Origin: Heyndrickxia coagulans 36D1
GTDB taxonomy: Bacteria > Bacillota > Bacilli > Bacillales > Bacillaceae_C
Length of the DNA stretch: 64,000 bases
NCBI RefSeq assembly: GCF_000169195.2
Contig: NC_016023.1
Coordinates: forward strand, 3,488,227 to 3,552,226
Direction: 5' to 3'
Shown here: in pieces, positions 1 through 9,269 of the stretch
Position numbering within the stretch: position 1 is the stretch's first letter
How the letters are laid out: each line of letters opens with the position of its first letter
The notes under the pieces: model-generated
Database searches by the model: none
Told to the model about the DNA's origin: nothing
The model's input: only the letters and a program-made list of their open reading frames with translations
Program-made: the position numbers and the translations under genes

Positions 1-24
1 ATGGGAATGTTTCCATGGTTTTTT

Positions 25-513
25 TTACCTTTTCCGTACAAATACTTGAAATTCGTAGTCATAAGGATTTTTTTCGTTTTTTATCCCCTTTGTGCTGGAA
101 GCCATTTCCCACTTCTCCCAGTCAACGGGCGGAAAATAGGTATCGCCTTCCATGTCAGCGTGTATTTTCGTCCGGTACAATTTTTCCGCTTCCTCGAGCA
201 GCAGGGCAAAAATCTCCGCGCCGCCGGTGACAAAAATCTCGCCGCCATGTGCATCCGCCCATTTTAACAATTCTGTTTTGCCGGCGACAACGACGCAGTC
301 TTCCGCCTGAAAATCCGGGTCTCTCGTCATCACAATATTCGTTCTGCCGGGAAGCGGCTTTCCGATCGATTCAAACGTCCGCCTCCCCATGACGACCGGA
401 TGGCCCATTGTTACATTTTTAAAATACTTCAGGTCTTCGGGAAGATGCCACGGAAGCGCGTTGTTCTTTCCGATTACGCCTTTTTCATCTTCCGCCCATA
501 AAAAGGAAATCAT
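25..513 (-). CDS. dfrA: dihydrofolate reductase
   Basis: Reduces dihydrofolate to tetrahydrofolate with NADPH in the cytoplasm, regenerating the cofactor oxidised by thymidylate synthase. The 162-residue protein has the usual family length. The N-terminal block [13 protein letters not shown] places the catalytic acid at Asp27, and GRRTFESIG and TGGAEIF match the NADPH-binding elements. Its ATG overlaps the thyA stop by four bases (ATGA), and GGGAGGGTGAG just upstream, inside thyA, is the ribosome binding site, so the two genes are translationally coupled. The thyA-dfrA pairing is the standard Bacillus arrangement and supports the call. The gene ends close to the window edge, so anything further downstream is unseen. 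Confidence 0.97.
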   Translation of the reverse strand: MISFLWAEDEKGVIGKNNALPWHLPEDLKYFKNVTMGHPVVMGRRTFESIGKPLPGRTNIVMTRDPDFQAEDCVVVAGKTELLKWADAHGGEIFVTGGAEIFALLLEEAEKLYRTKIHADMEGDTYFPPVDWEKWEMASSTKGIKNEKNPYDYEFQVFVRKR

Positions 514-1307
514 ACACTCACCCTCCCCGGGATGTGCGGATACGGATTGTAATCTTTTAATGTAAAATCTTCGTACCGGAAGGAGAAAATGTCTTTTACT
601 TCAGGATTCAAAACCATTTTCGGCAGCTTGCGGGGCTCCCGTTCCAGCTGCAGCTTCACTTGTTCGATATGGTTCAAGTAAATATGGGCATCGCCAAGCG
701 TATGGACAAAATCCCCTGGTTCCAGACCCGTGACTTGCGCAATCATCATCGTAAGCAGCGCGTAAGAAGCAATGTTAAACGGTACGCCGAGGAAAATATC
801 GGCCGAACGCTGGTACAGCTGGCATGACAGCTTGCCGTTTGCCACATAGAACTGGAAAAAGCAATGGCACGGCGGCAGGGCCATCCTGTCAATCTCCCCG
901 ACATTCCAAGCGTTAACGATCAGGCGCCTGGAATCCGGATTGGTTTTAATTTGTTCAATGACCTGGGTGATCTGGTCAATTGTCCGCCCGTCCCGGGTTT
1001 GCCATGAACGCCATTGTTGCCCGTAAACCGGGCCGAGGTCGCCGTTTTCATCTGCCCACTCATTCCAAATGCGGACGCCGTTTTCCTGGAGGTATTTTAC
1101 ATTCGTATCTCCTTTCAGCATCCAGAGCAGTTCATAAATAATCGATTTCAAATGCAGTTTCTTTGTTGTCAGAAGCGGGAAACCGTCCTGCAAATGAAAC
1201 CGCATTTGATGGCCGAAAACGCTGATCGTTCCGGTACCGGTCCGATCATCTTTTTTGACGCCGTTTTCGAGCACTTCGCGGCAAAGATCCAAATATTGTT
1301 TCATCAT
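510..1307 (-). CDS. thyA: thymidylate synthase (ThyA type)
   Basis: Methylates dUMP to dTMP using methylene-tetrahydrofolate, producing dihydrofolate for DfrA next door. The protein has about 265 residues, as in the E. coli ThyA / B. subtilis ThyB family. The active-site block [13 protein letters not shown] carries the catalytic cysteine near residue 147, and [20 protein letters not shown] is the highly conserved nucleotide-binding stretch. An upstream in-frame codon would add six residues, but AAGGATGGAATC precedes the ATG at 1307 at good spacing, so that start is preferred; a second ATG follows immediately. It heads the thyA-dfrA pair; ypjP lies upstream beyond a 314-base gap. Confidence 0.96.
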   Translation of the reverse strand: MMKQYLDLCREVLENGVKKDDRTGTGTISVFGHQMRFHLQDGFPLLTTKKLHLKSIIYELLWMLKGDTNVKYLQENGVRIWNEWADENGDLGPVYGQQWRSWQTRDGRTIDQITQVIEQIKTNPDSRRLIVNAWNVGEIDRMALPPCHCFFQFYVANGKLSCQLYQRSADIFLGVPFNIASYALLTMMIAQVTGLEPGDFVHTLGDAHIYLNHIEQVKLQLEREPRKLPKMVLNPEVKDIFSFRYEDFTLKDYNPYPHIPGRVSV

Positions 1308-1621
1308 GATTCCATCCTTTGTCATTCAAATATCCGGGTTTCTACCCTGGAAAATTGTGCTGTACAAAATGAACTCCAGTATTTAAAATGGGGCAAAGCC
1401 ATCCATCTGCATGATTATTCCCTGTTGCAGCCGGCAACAAAGCAGCCATATTTCGCTCATTTTATATCCTTCTGCTGGTGCTGCATTCACTGCGTTTGCA
1501 AAAAGTGCATGGAATGTCCGCGTGGATGTTGGGGTTGCCCGTCTCCACCCTGCTTTAGCCTTTTATCCGTTAAGGCGTTGTTTGTTTCCAGCTGCTGCCG
1601 CGGCAGGCATTCATCCCGCCT
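1308..1621. other. intergenic region ypjP-thyA, no gene seen
   Basis: About 310 bases separate the ypjP stop from the thyA start. The longer open frames here have no ribosome binding site and resemble no family I know. There is a GC-rich palindrome CTGCCGCGGCAG near 1592, but no T-tract makes it a clear terminator. The thyA promoter is presumably here, although I could not identify a convincing -35/-10 pair. Confidence 0.4.
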
Positions 1622-2200
1622 TTACCCTTTCATCCATTGCGGCGGCATGTTTTTGCCCCAGTAAATGGTGCCAAGATGGCGGTGCGTTTGGAAATGGTCA
1701 AAGGCCACATGGTAATGGAAATTAAAATAGTAGCCGTCGCCGGGCGGATGGTCGCGCCGGACATGGAAACGGATAATGTCTTTATTTGTTTCCGTATTGT
1801 ATATATGAAACATTTTTTCACCGGTTCCCGCACTCGGCTGGTCTGAAACAGCGAGCAGCGGCAGTTTGTCCTGCGGGTATTCCTGCAGCGTTTCCGCGAT
1901 GGCGGTTTGAATATTTGGCAAAACGGCAGTACGGAACTCGTCTTCAATGACAGGCCTGATCCTTTCCCCGAATTTCAGATAAGCCCGTTTTTCTGCATCT
2001 TCAACGAACGACCGGGCAAGCGCGGCACGGTCCATTTTGCGGCTTGTGGCAGCTGTCCGGTTGGAATAAGCAGCAGTCGTTTCCGCCGTTTCATTTCCTG
2101 TTTTATAAAGATGATTCCAGATGACATGGGAAGGGGGGACAAGGCCGAATGTTAAAACAGAAACAAGGATGACCATTGATTTTTTCAGCCAGTTTTTCAC
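1622..2200 (-). CDS. ypjP: YpjP-like secreted or membrane-anchored protein
   Basis: Function unknown. The 192-residue product starts with two lysines and a hydrophobic stretch (residues 8-25, MVILVSVLTFGLVPPS), so it is probably exported or anchored by an uncleaved signal. The C-terminal half is rich in His and aromatic residues (FNFHYHVAFDHFQTHRHLG) and ends in GKNMPPQWM, the conserved core of the YpjP family. In B. subtilis ypjP also lies directly upstream of thyB and dfrA, which fits. The start is GTG, preceded by GGAGGGGATCGC. The histidine cluster might bind metal, but that is only a guess. Confidence 0.85.
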   Translation of the reverse strand: MKNWLKKSMVILVSVLTFGLVPPSHVIWNHLYKTGNETAETTAAYSNRTAATSRKMDRAALARSFVEDAEKRAYLKFGERIRPVIEDEFRTAVLPNIQTAIAETLQEYPQDKLPLLAVSDQPSAGTGEKMFHIYNTETNKDIIRFHVRRDHPPGDGYYFNFHYHVAFDHFQTHRHLGTIYWGKNMPPQWMKG

Positions 2201-2239
2201 GCGATCCCCTCCATATCCCGACAGTTCGAATATGTATTT

Positions 2240-2245
2240 ATTATA
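2240..2245 (-). promoter_or_regulatory. -10 element for ypjP
   Basis: A perfect TATAAT on the minus strand lies about 40 bases upstream of the GTG start of ypjP. The -35 region falls in the T-tract of the preceding brxA terminator and matches the consensus poorly, so only the -10 is well supported. Confidence 0.45.
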
Positions 2246-2266
2246 TAATATTTACACAGAAAAAAC

Positions 2267-2306
2267 AGGCCCCATTTTGCACCCGGAATGATGCAAACGG
2301 GGCCGC
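2267..2306 (-). terminator. rho-independent terminator of brxA
   Basis: A long hairpin pairs GGCCCC(A)TTTTGCA with TGCAAA(C)GGGGCC. On the minus strand it is followed by CTGTTTTTTC. It begins right after the brxA stop codon. Confidence 0.85.
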
Positions 2307-2310
2307 TATT

Positions 2311-2748
2311 TTACGCGCAGTATTGGTCAAAAGCGGCATGCAGATTTTCGATGATTTCTTCGACTTCATGCCCTTCGATATCGCTCCTCGGGATAAAATG
2401 GGCTACTTCTTTTCCTTGAAGAAGCGCTACGGAAGGGGAGGATGGTTCGATGCCGGTAAAATATTCACGCATTTTTGTCGTTGCTTCTTTGTCCTGGCCG
2501 GCAAATACCGTGACAAGATGGTCTGGCTTCTTTTCAGCCGTCCGGATCGCTTCGACAATTGCCGGACGCGCAAGCCCGGCTGCGCAGCCGCAAACCGAAT
2601 TCACGACAACCAGCGTGGTGCCTTCCGCTTTTTCCATATAGGCCTCGACTTCTTCCGGTGTGCGCAGTTCCGTAAACCCGTTTGCCGTCAATTCTTCCCT
2701 CATCGGGGTAATAAGCGCCCGCATGTATTCTTCATATGCCATTGACAT
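2311..2748 (-). CDS. brxA: bacilliredoxin BrxA/BrxB family protein (YphP type)
   Basis: Removes bacillithiol from S-bacillithiolated proteins after oxidative stress. The 145-residue thioredoxin-like protein has the diagnostic CGC active site (Cys53-Gly-Cys55) in NSVCGCAAGLARP, followed by the FAGQDKEAT segment. Its length is typical. Start ATG at 2748 has GGAGGACATCAAC in front. It lies just downstream of the CvfC/YpgR-like gene and ends in a strong terminator. Whether it is orthologous to BrxA (YphP) or BrxB (YqiW) cannot be decided by eye; the location near ypgR- and ypgQ-like genes favours BrxA. Confidence 0.92.
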   Translation of the reverse strand: MSMAYEEYMRALITPMREELTANGFTELRTPEEVEAYMEKAEGTTLVVVNSVCGCAAGLARPAIVEAIRTAEKKPDHLVTVFAGQDKEATTKMREYFTGIEPSSPSVALLQGKEVAHFIPRSDIEGHEVEEIIENLHAAFDQYCA

Positions 2749-2766
2749 GTTGATGTCCTCCTTTAA

Positions 2767-3891
2767 TTATGGCTGGATTTGCCTTGCTTCTGTCATCTGC
2801 TTCCAGACCGAGCCTTTTGCTTCTTCACCCTTTGTAATCCGCTCAATCGCCATTCTGACCTGGAGCCTGACTTCAAATTCAGGGTCGTTTTCCGCTTCCC
2901 TTAAGGCCGGGAGAGAAGCCTCGTCGCCCGCTTCGTATAAAAACATGGCGGCGCGCCACCTGACAATTTTGCTTTTATCTTTAAGCGCTTTTGCCATTTC
3001 CCCGCATGCCTCTTTGAACCCGAAGTCGCTAAGGCAGTCGCCTGCCGTCCGCCGCACGCTTGCATTCGGATCGTGCAGGCCGCGGTATAATAGCGGCAGC
3101 ACCCGCTTGTCTTTCACCATGCCCAAATAAACAACGGCAAGCCGCCTGATCGATGGTTTTTCATCTTCCAGGGCTTTCTCCAGGACAGGCAGGTCGGAAA
3201 GATCAGGGTCTTCCATTTGTTCAAGGAGCCGGTACCTTTTGCGCCAGTCATCCGTTTCCAGCATGCCGGGCGTTAATTTCAGCCTTTTTTTGGCGGCTTG
3301 AACCTGCTCCGGATGCTGCGCTTCATTGACAAGCCGGTTTAGCCTTTCTTTCGGATAAGCGGCAATGATTTCTTCTGTGACTTCCGCACCGATTTCTTGC
3401 ATCTCCCCGTACCGCACGCCGAAGTCTTTCCATTTTCGCAAGAAAACATAATTGTCGCCTTCCAATTGCGCAGCGGCAAGCGCCTCGGCAAAATAAGCCG
3501 GCAGCCCGAAACGTTTTTCCTGTTCCCCGTCCGCCAGTTTGACCTGGAGCGGAATGCCTTTAAACATCTGGACAAACACCTGGACTTCCCCGAAATGCTC
3601 ATTGGCACGGGGGCTGTTTCCGGTTTCTGTTTCCGCCTCCCCGAACACCTCACGCACTTTCGGCAAAATGTCCTGCCAGTCCGTTTTACCATGCCGCTCC
3701 ACCGCGAGAAAATCCGCAACATGGTATACGCCTTTCACGCCTTCGATATCAAGAATACGGCGGATCACAGGCGGCACCCCTTCTTCCTGCCCTTTCTTAT
3801 AATTGCTGCGGGCGCCGTCCGGCAGTGCTTCCGTCAATACGACTTTCATCGTATTCGGGCTCGGCGTTGGTTCAATCGCTTTAATTTTCAT
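2767..3891 (-). CDS. ypgR: conserved virulence factor C-like protein (YpgR): NifU N-terminal-like domain plus HEAT repeats
   Basis: A 374-residue protein of uncertain function. Residues 1-80 (MKIKAIEPTPSPNTMKVVL and the GVKGVYHVADFLAVERHGK block) match the Nfu/NifU N-terminal-like domain. Residues about 195-360 hold several HEAT-like helical repeats with the recurring pattern LxxLEKALxDExxxIRRxAVxxLG. The same architecture is found in B. subtilis YpgR and staphylococcal CvfC, which has been linked to virulence regulation. The open frame continues 12 codons upstream, but the ATG at 3891 opens the conserved MKIK sequence, so it is preferred despite a weak ribosome binding site. Its neighbours brxA and the ypgQ-like gene are also its neighbours in B. 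subtilis. Confidence 0.85.
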   Translation of the reverse strand: MKIKAIEPTPSPNTMKVVLTEALPDGARSNYKKGQEEGVPPVIRRILDIEGVKGVYHVADFLAVERHGKTDWQDILPKVREVFGEAETETGNSPRANEHFGEVQVFVQMFKGIPLQVKLADGEQEKRFGLPAYFAEALAAAQLEGDNYVFLRKWKDFGVRYGEMQEIGAEVTEEIIAAYPKERLNRLVNEAQHPEQVQAAKKRLKLTPGMLETDDWRKRYRLLEQMEDPDLSDLPVLEKALEDEKPSIRRLAVVYLGMVKDKRVLPLLYRGLHDPNASVRRTAGDCLSDFGFKEACGEMAKALKDKSKIVRWRAAMFLYEAGDEASLPALREAENDPEFEVRLQVRMAIERITKGEEAKGSVWKQMTEARQIQP

Positions 3892-4142
3892 TTCCACACC
3901 GCCTTTCCCATTCAAGTCTACTTGCATTTTAACATAATCACAGTGGATACACGAATGAGTTGATTCTTTTCGGAAATATCAAGCGTATCTTGAAAATGGA
4001 AAACATCTTTTGCGCGTTCGTAGGCTCACCCTTTTTTCCTTTCAAAAAGCATGTTCCCGGCTACCACCTATTCCTCCAGCCCGGAAAGCGACGGACCAAC
4101 TGTCACGCTTTTCCGGCAAAAAACGGGTCGCCTTCCTCAGAA
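3892..4142. other. intergenic region yfmR-ypgR with one hairpin
   Basis: No gene is visible. An imperfect hairpin (CCGGAAAGCG against CGCTTTTCCGG, 4081-4117) lies downstream of the ABC-F gene. Its T-tract is on the 5' side with respect to the minus strand, so it is not a textbook terminator for that gene. Confidence 0.4.
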
Positions 4143-6026
4143 TTAGTTGTCGTTTTTTTCCTGCAGTTCGGAAAGATAGCTCCAGCGTTCAATAAGGCCT
4201 TCCAGCCGTTCGTTTTCTTCTTCGAGCGCTGTTGAAATTTCCTGAGCTTTGACAAAATCGGAGCCGGCTTGTTCCAATTGTTCGTTCAGTTCGGCAATGG
4301 TTTGCTCGCATGCTTCAATCTTTTCGTCTATCTCTTCCCATTCCCGTTGTTCATGATAAGACCATTTTTTTCGTTTCGGTTCCCGTTTAGGCTTTGGCAC
4401 ATCCGTTTTTTCCTCCTGTGCCGGCGTTTCATGCGCGATTTCGAGGTAGTCGCTGTAACGGCCGAAAAAGCGGCTGATTTTGCCGCCGCCTTCAAAAATA
4501 AGCAGCTGCTCCGCGGTTTTATCAAGAAAATAGCGGTCGTGTGAAACCGAGATGACGACGCCCGGAAACTCTCCGATATAATCTTCAAGCACGGTAAGCG
4601 TCTCCGTATCGAGATCATTCGTCGGTTCGTCCAAAAGCAGCACATTTGGCCGCGACATCAGAAGCCTGAGCAAATACAGCCTGCGCTTTTCGCCGCCCGA
4701 CAGTTTTCTGACCGGGGTGCCGTGCGTGTGCATGTCAAAAAGAAATCTTTCCAGCATTTGCGCGGCGGAAATCGTTTCCCCGTCTTTTGTTGTCACCGTA
4801 TCCCCCGCTTCCCGTATATACTCGATCATCCGCTTATCTTCATTCATGCCTGGCGTTTCCTGACGGTAATACGCGATTTTGACGGTCTGCCCGGTGAGGC
4901 GTTCCCCGGAATCGAGCGGAATCCTGCCAGCGAGAATGTTCATCAAAGTTGATTTTCCGCTTCCATTTTTCCCGACGATGCCGATCCGGTCACCCGGCTT
5001 TACGAGCAGGTTGAAATCCTTTAGAATCGTCTCTGAACCGAACGCTTTATTAGCATGCTGCAGTTCAAAAACCTGTTTGCCGAGGCGGCTGCCGGACAAA
5101 GCGATATCGGCTTCCTGCTGCCGGGGGCTTTTACCGAGGCTGGATTCCAGTTCTTCAAAACGCCCGATCCTTGCTTTTTGTTTTGTCGAACGCGCCTTTG
5201 CCCCGCGCTTCATCCAGGCAAGCTCCCGCCTGTACAAATTTTTCCGTTTTTCTTCCTGCTGCAGTTGCGCTTCTTCCCGCTGCGCTTTTGCTTCCATAAA
5301 ATCCTGGTAATTCCCTTTGTAGCTGTACAGTTTTCCACCATTAAGCTCGAAAATCCGGTTTGCCGCCCGGTCGAGGAAATAGCGGTCATGTGTCACAAAC
5401 AGGACAGAACGGGGATATTTTGCAATAAATGCTTCCAGCCACTTGACAGCCGGATAGTCGAGATGGTTGGTCGGCTCATCCAAAATCAACAAATCGGGTG
5501 TTTCCATTAATACCCGGGCAAGGGCGACCCGCTTTTTCTGTCCGCCTGACAATCCCGAAATTTTTCTGTCCAAATCGCGGATGCCAAGTTTTGAAAGGAC
5601 CGTCTGTGCATTGGCGCCGGCTTCCCATGCACCGCCGGCATCCATTTCTTTTTGCAGCCGGAACAATCGATCCTGTTTGTCTGCATTTCCCGGATCCTTC
5701 CCGACTTCAAGCAGCGCCTCTTCATAGGAACGTAAAAGCGCCATAATTGGAGACTCGCTTTTATATACCTGTTCAAGGACCGTGAAGGCCGGATTCAGTT
5801 CAGGCTCCTGCGGCAAATAACCAATGGTATAATCGTTCGGCGTGCTCAGTTCCCCGCTATCCGCTTCATCCTGTCCCGCAATGATTTTCAGCAGGCTCGA
5901 TTTTCCGGTGCCATTGACGCCGACAAGGCCGATCCGTTCCTGTTCCCCAATGTGGAAAGAAAGATCACCAAACAGCACTTTTTCCCCGTAAGATTTTGTC
6001 AGTCCCTGAGCTTGAAATATTTTCAT
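4143..6026 (-). CDS. yfmR: ABC-F family ATPase, YfmR/Uup type
   Basis: A soluble ABC-F protein with two ATPase domains and no membrane segments; members act on ribosomes, and YfmR-type proteins help at difficult-to-translate peptides. The 627-residue protein has Walker A GVNGTGKSSLLK near residue 36 and GKNGSGKSTLMN near residue 355. The signatures LSGGQKKRVALARVL and LSGGEKRRLYLLRLL are each followed by an LDEPTNHLD/LDEPTNDLD motif. A linker with basic residues (KRGAKARSTKQKARI) joins the domains. The last 70 residues form a charged coiled coil (EEIDEKIEACEQTIAELNEQL), as in Uup/YfmR. The upstream HD gene overlaps its start by four bases, indicating a two-gene unit. Confidence 0.9.
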   Translation of the reverse strand: MKIFQAQGLTKSYGEKVLFGDLSFHIGEQERIGLVGVNGTGKSSLLKIIAGQDEADSGELSTPNDYTIGYLPQEPELNPAFTVLEQVYKSESPIMALLRSYEEALLEVGKDPGNADKQDRLFRLQKEMDAGGAWEAGANAQTVLSKLGIRDLDRKISGLSGGQKKRVALARVLMETPDLLILDEPTNHLDYPAVKWLEAFIAKYPRSVLFVTHDRYFLDRAANRIFELNGGKLYSYKGNYQDFMEAKAQREEAQLQQEEKRKNLYRRELAWMKRGAKARSTKQKARIGRFEELESSLGKSPRQQEADIALSGSRLGKQVFELQHANKAFGSETILKDFNLLVKPGDRIGIVGKNGSGKSTLMNILAGRIPLDSGERLTGQTVKIAYYRQETPGMNEDKRMIEYIREAGDTVTTKDGETISAAQMLERFLFDMHTHGTPVRKLSGGEKRRLYLLRLLMSRPNVLLLDEPTNDLDTETLTVLEDYIGEFPGVVISVSHDRYFLDKTAEQLLIFEGGGKISRFFGRYSDYLEIAHETPAQEEKTDVPKPKREPKRKKWSYHEQREWEEIDEKIEACEQTIAELNEQLEQAGSDFVKAQEISTALEEENERLEGLIERWSYLSELQEKNDN

Positions 6027-6673
6027 CGTTCAACATTCCATTCTTTGAAAAATTCCTGTAAAAACTGCTCCATAAAGTAGTGGCGTTCTTCTGCAAGTTT
6101 TTTCGCCGTCTCAGTGTACAGCCTATCTTTTAAAAGTAATAGCTTTTCATAAAAATGATGGATCGAGGAAGTTTTCCCGTTTCGATATTCTTCTTCAGTC
6201 ATTTGTTTTCTCACTGGCAGTTCCGGGTCATAGAGCGGCTGACCCTTTTTTCCGCCGTATGCGAATGCGCGAGCGATCCCAATTGCCCCGATTGCATCCA
6301 ACCGGTCGGCATCACGGACAGCCATTGCCTCAAAATGCAACAGTTCTGTTTCATTGCCGCCTTTAAAAGAAATGCTTGCAACGATATTTTGAATTTGCTC
6401 TTTTTGATATTCCGCTAGCGGCAGGCTGTTTAAAAAGGCCTTCAGTTTTTTCGCCCCTTTCTGGTTGTCCGCGTTCAGCTTTACGTCCGGAATATCGTGC
6501 AAAAGGGCGCTAGCTTCAATGATAAATCGATCACCTTTTTCCTCTTTTTCCGCAATATAGAGTGCAAGCCCGCGGACACGCCTAATGTGGTGCCAGTCAT
6601 GACCGGAAGCATCTCCGCTGTGGAAAGCGCGGGCGAACTGTTCAATCTGTAAAAGAACCGGATGTTTATACAT
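6023..6673 (-). CDS. ypgQ: HD-domain phosphohydrolase (YpgQ-like)
   Basis: A 216-residue metal-dependent HD phosphohydrolase. His25, the H59-D60 pair in ALLHDIPD and a downstream Asp in RDADRLDAIGAIGIARAFAYGG complete the H...HD...D metal site. B. subtilis YpgQ, with the same layout, has been reported to hydrolyse (deoxy)nucleoside triphosphates; applying that substrate here is an inference. The ATG at 6673 is chosen because GAAAGGGGCATTT precedes it, while the longer frame (to 6736) adds an unrelated basic stretch. It overlaps the ABC-F gene by four bases, and the 166-residue unknown gene lies upstream. Confidence 0.85.
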   Translation of the reverse strand: MYKHPVLLQIEQFARAFHSGDASGHDWHHIRRVRGLALYIAEKEEKGDRFIIEASALLHDIPDVKLNADNQKGAKKLKAFLNSLPLAEYQKEQIQNIVASISFKGGNETELLHFEAMAVRDADRLDAIGAIGIARAFAYGGKKGQPLYDPELPVRKQMTEEEYRNGKTSSIHHFYEKLLLLKDRLYTETAKKLAEERHYFMEQFLQEFFKEWNVER

Positions 6674-6756
6674 AAATGCCCCTTTCTTTGCCTTCATTTT
6701 ATCATGTTTTTTGGGCAAGCAAGCCAAAAGCTGCACGACAGAGCATGCAGCTTTTG

Positions 6757-7257
6757 TTAGACCCTCATCCGGCGCAAAGTCTTCACGGCATCTGCGGGCA
6801 TCTTAAGCAAATCATCCATTAAATCTTCCGTTATCAGCCGGGCAAAATCGATGGCAACTTCTTCGGTTACACCCGAGCGTGATGAGCGGACAGTCCTTTC
6901 CTCGATGCGGCGCCGGTTGCCGTTTCCCCATGCGGAAAGGATAATCTGTTTATAATCAGCGGATCGGTCTCTGTTTTTCCAGGAAAAAGTTACGGCCGCA
7001 CTGGCACCCGCTTTGGCGCCGGACGCGAGATCCAGTATTTCCGCCGCCAGCTGCCCGAGCGAAGCCGAAAGACAGATCGTTACGCTTGCTTCCTGCCATT
7101 CCGGAAGCTGAAGCGTAATGCGGTATTCCCGGGACATTTCCGCCAGGTCGACCAGGTCTTTTCTTCCGGTGATGGATGCTTCCCCTCGTAAATCAAGCTC
7201 ATAGGCAGCACCTTCGAATACAGTCTTCATATTTTCAAAAGCAGTTGGGTCAAACAT
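6757..7257 (-). CDS. hypothetical protein, 166 residues
   Basis: I do not recognise this gene. The protein is soluble and acidic to neutral, with no signal or membrane segment. It alternates short strands and helices: EYRITLQLPEWQEASVTICL looks like two strands, followed by a helix LGQLAAEILDLASGAKAG, then a strand TFSWKN. The C-terminal half (FARLITEDLMDDLLKMPADAVKTLRRMRV) is helical. It starts 14 bases downstream of the fhs stop codon and ends about 80 bases before the HD gene start, so it is probably cotranscribed with fhs. Codon use looks like that of its neighbours. It is not obviously related to folate enzymes. Confidence 0.6.
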   Translation of the reverse strand: MFDPTAFENMKTVFEGAAYELDLRGEASITGRKDLVDLAEMSREYRITLQLPEWQEASVTICLSASLGQLAAEILDLASGAKAGASAAVTFSWKNRDRSADYKQIILSAWGNGNRRRIEERTVRSSRSGVTEEVAIDFARLITEDLMDDLLKMPADAVKTLRRMRV

Positions 7258-7271
7258 CGCCTGTCCCCCGT

Positions 7272-8957
7272 TTAAAAGAGCCCGGATGCGCGACCGTCCG
7301 CATCAACATCCATCCGGTAAGCGGCCGGTTCTTTCGGAAGACCCGGCATGGTCAGAACGTCTCCTGTCAGGGCAACGATAAACCCGGCGCCAAGCTTCGG
7401 GACAAGTTCGCGGACATGGATCGCAAAATCATACGGACGGCACGTTTTGTGCGGGTCATCGGATAAGGAATACTGCGTTTTTGCAATACAAACAGGAAGA
7501 TGTCCCCATCCGAATTGTTCAAATTCGCGGATTTGTTTTTGCGCCTTCGCGGAAAATTCGGCACCGCGGCCGCCATACACCTGACGCACAATCGCCTCTA
7601 TCTTCTCTTCAATGGTTGATTCAAGCGGGTAAACCGGCCTGAATGTATGTGGCTGTTTGGCGGCTTCCAGCAGTTTGGCCGCAAGATCTATGCCACCTGC
7701 GCCCCCTTTTTCCCACACTTCCGTAAGCGACACAGGAATGCCACGTTCACTGCACCAATTTTCTAAGACAGCAATTTCCGCATCACTGTCCGATATAAAC
7801 CGGTTGATGGCAACGACAAACGGCAGACCGAATGAAGCGATCGTTTCAACATGTTTTTGCAGGTTTAAAAGCCCGGCTTCAAGAGCCGCAATATTTTCTG
7901 CCGCCAAATCTTCCTTTGACACCCCGCCGTGCATTTTTAATGCGCGGATGGTGGCGACAATCACAACGCCGTCCGGTTTCAAGCCGGCTGCCCGCGCTTT
8001 AATGTCGAGGAATTTTTCAGCACCGAGATCGGCACCAAAGCCGGCTTCCGTGACGACATAATCGGCCAGTTTCAAAGCGGTTTTGGTCGCCATCACGCTG
8101 TTGCAGCCGTGCGCAATATTGGCAAACGGGCCACCGTGGACAAGCGCCGGTGTATGTTCGATCGTCTGGACAAGATTCGGTTTCAAAGCATCTTTCAGCA
8201 ATAAGGCAATCGCGCCTTCGATTCCGAGGTCACCGACGGTCACGGGTTTCTTTTCGTAATTGTAGGCTACAACGATGTTCGCAATCCGCCTTTTTAAATC
8301 TTCGAGATCTTCCGCCAGGCATAAAACGGCCATCAGTTCAGAAGCCACCGTAATGTCAAATCCGTCTTCACGGGGCACGCCCTGGCCGGGACCGCCGAGA
8401 CCGACGACCACATGGCGCAGCGCCCGGTCATTTAAATCGACCGCCCGCTTCCAGACAATGCGGCGCTGGTCAATCTGCAATCGATTTCCCTGGTGGATAT
8501 GATTGTCCAGCAAAGCGGAAATGGCATTATTGGCAGCGGTAATCGCATGAAAATCGCCTGTGAAATGAAGATTGATCTCTTCCATCGGCAAGACTTGTGC
8601 ATAACCGCCGCCCGTTGCGCCCCCTTTCAGCCCCATGACCGGTCCGAGTGATGGCTCCCTTAAGGCAATCACGGTTTTATGGCCCAGCTGTTTTAATGCA
8701 TCGCCGAGTCCGATTGTGACGGTTGACTTGCCTTCCCCAGCCGGCGTCGGATTGATGGAAGTGACAAGAAATAATTTTCCGTCTTTTTTGGTTTTAAGCT
8801 GCTTGATTTTTTCATATGTAATTTTCGCCTTGTATTTCCCGTAATATTCAAGGTCTTCTTCTGCAAGCTGCACGGTTTCCGCAATTTCTTTGATCGGTTT
8901 CAGCGAAGCATGCTGTGCAATATCAATATCCGTCTTTCCAATCGAATGGCTTGGCAA
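7272..8957 (-). CDS. fhs: formate-tetrahydrofolate ligase
   Basis: Makes 10-formyl-tetrahydrofolate from formate, ATP and tetrahydrofolate, feeding one-carbon units to purine and formyl-methionine synthesis. About 561 residues, the normal length. The ATP-binding loop [16 protein letters not shown] lies near residue 65, and [21 protein letters not shown] and [13 protein letters not shown] are family hallmarks. Two TTG codons can start the frame. GGAGG lies eight bases before the one at 8957 but only three before the one at 8963, so 8957 is chosen. B. subtilis lacks fhs as far as I recall, whereas B. coagulans-type organisms that handle formate have it. Confidence 0.95.
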   Translation of the reverse strand: MPSHSIGKTDIDIAQHASLKPIKEIAETVQLAEEDLEYYGKYKAKITYEKIKQLKTKKDGKLFLVTSINPTPAGEGKSTVTIGLGDALKQLGHKTVIALREPSLGPVMGLKGGATGGGYAQVLPMEEINLHFTGDFHAITAANNAISALLDNHIHQGNRLQIDQRRIVWKRAVDLNDRALRHVVVGLGGPGQGVPREDGFDITVASELMAVLCLAEDLEDLKRRIANIVVAYNYEKKPVTVGDLGIEGAIALLLKDALKPNLVQTIEHTPALVHGGPFANIAHGCNSVMATKTALKLADYVVTEAGFGADLGAEKFLDIKARAAGLKPDGVVIVATIRALKMHGGVSKEDLAAENIAALEAGLLNLQKHVETIASFGLPFVVAINRFISDSDAEIAVLENWCSERGIPVSLTEVWEKGGAGGIDLAAKLLEAAKQPHTFRPVYPLESTIEEKIEAIVRQVYGGRGAEFSAKAQKQIREFEQFGWGHLPVCIAKTQYSLSDDPHKTCRPYDFAIHVRELVPKLGAGFIVALTGDVLTMPGLPKEPAAYRMDVDADGRASGLF

Positions 8958-8963
8958 TGTCAA

Positions 8964-9269
8964 ATCCTCCGCTTCATCAAAAATCTGCTTCCATCTTCTA
9001 TTCTACATACCCCTGTAGCCCATTGCACCTGAAAAAAGGATTTTTTCACCCATACCGGAAAATCGTTTGGCTCTAGCCCTAATTTTCTGCATAAAGGCGC
9101 CATGCGAAGTTTGTTTTCCGGCTGGCGGGAAAGAGCCCTGCTTGCATCAAGCAGGGAGGGTTCTAAATCCTGATGCGTGCCGGCAGACAGCCTTTTAGGC
9201 AACATGCCCCATCATCCGGTGCATAAAAAGGAACCAGCACCCATTTCAAGGGCAGGGAGGCCGGAAAAT
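8964..9269. other. mntR-fhs intergenic region
   Basis: About 300 bases with no supported gene; an 81-codon frame on the minus strand lacks a family match. A perfect small hairpin (CCCTGCTT, four-base loop, AAGCAGGG, about 9132-9151) with weak pyrimidine follow-up may terminate mntR transcription. No folate (THF) riboswitch could be recognised upstream of fhs. Confidence 0.4.

Noticed and set aside
1..267. Plus-strand frames over dfrA
   Set aside because: They are antisense to a clear dihydrofolate reductase gene and have no homology or ribosome binding site.
4081..4117. Hairpin after the ABC-F gene as its terminator
   Set aside because: The stem is imperfect and the T-tract is on the wrong side for minus-strand transcription.
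8958..9100. THF riboswitch upstream of fhs
   Set aside because: The conserved folate-aptamer motifs were not found.
8960..9205. 81-codon minus-strand frame upstream of fhs
   Set aside because: It overlaps the fhs start region, has no ribosome binding site or family resemblance, and looks like leader sequence.
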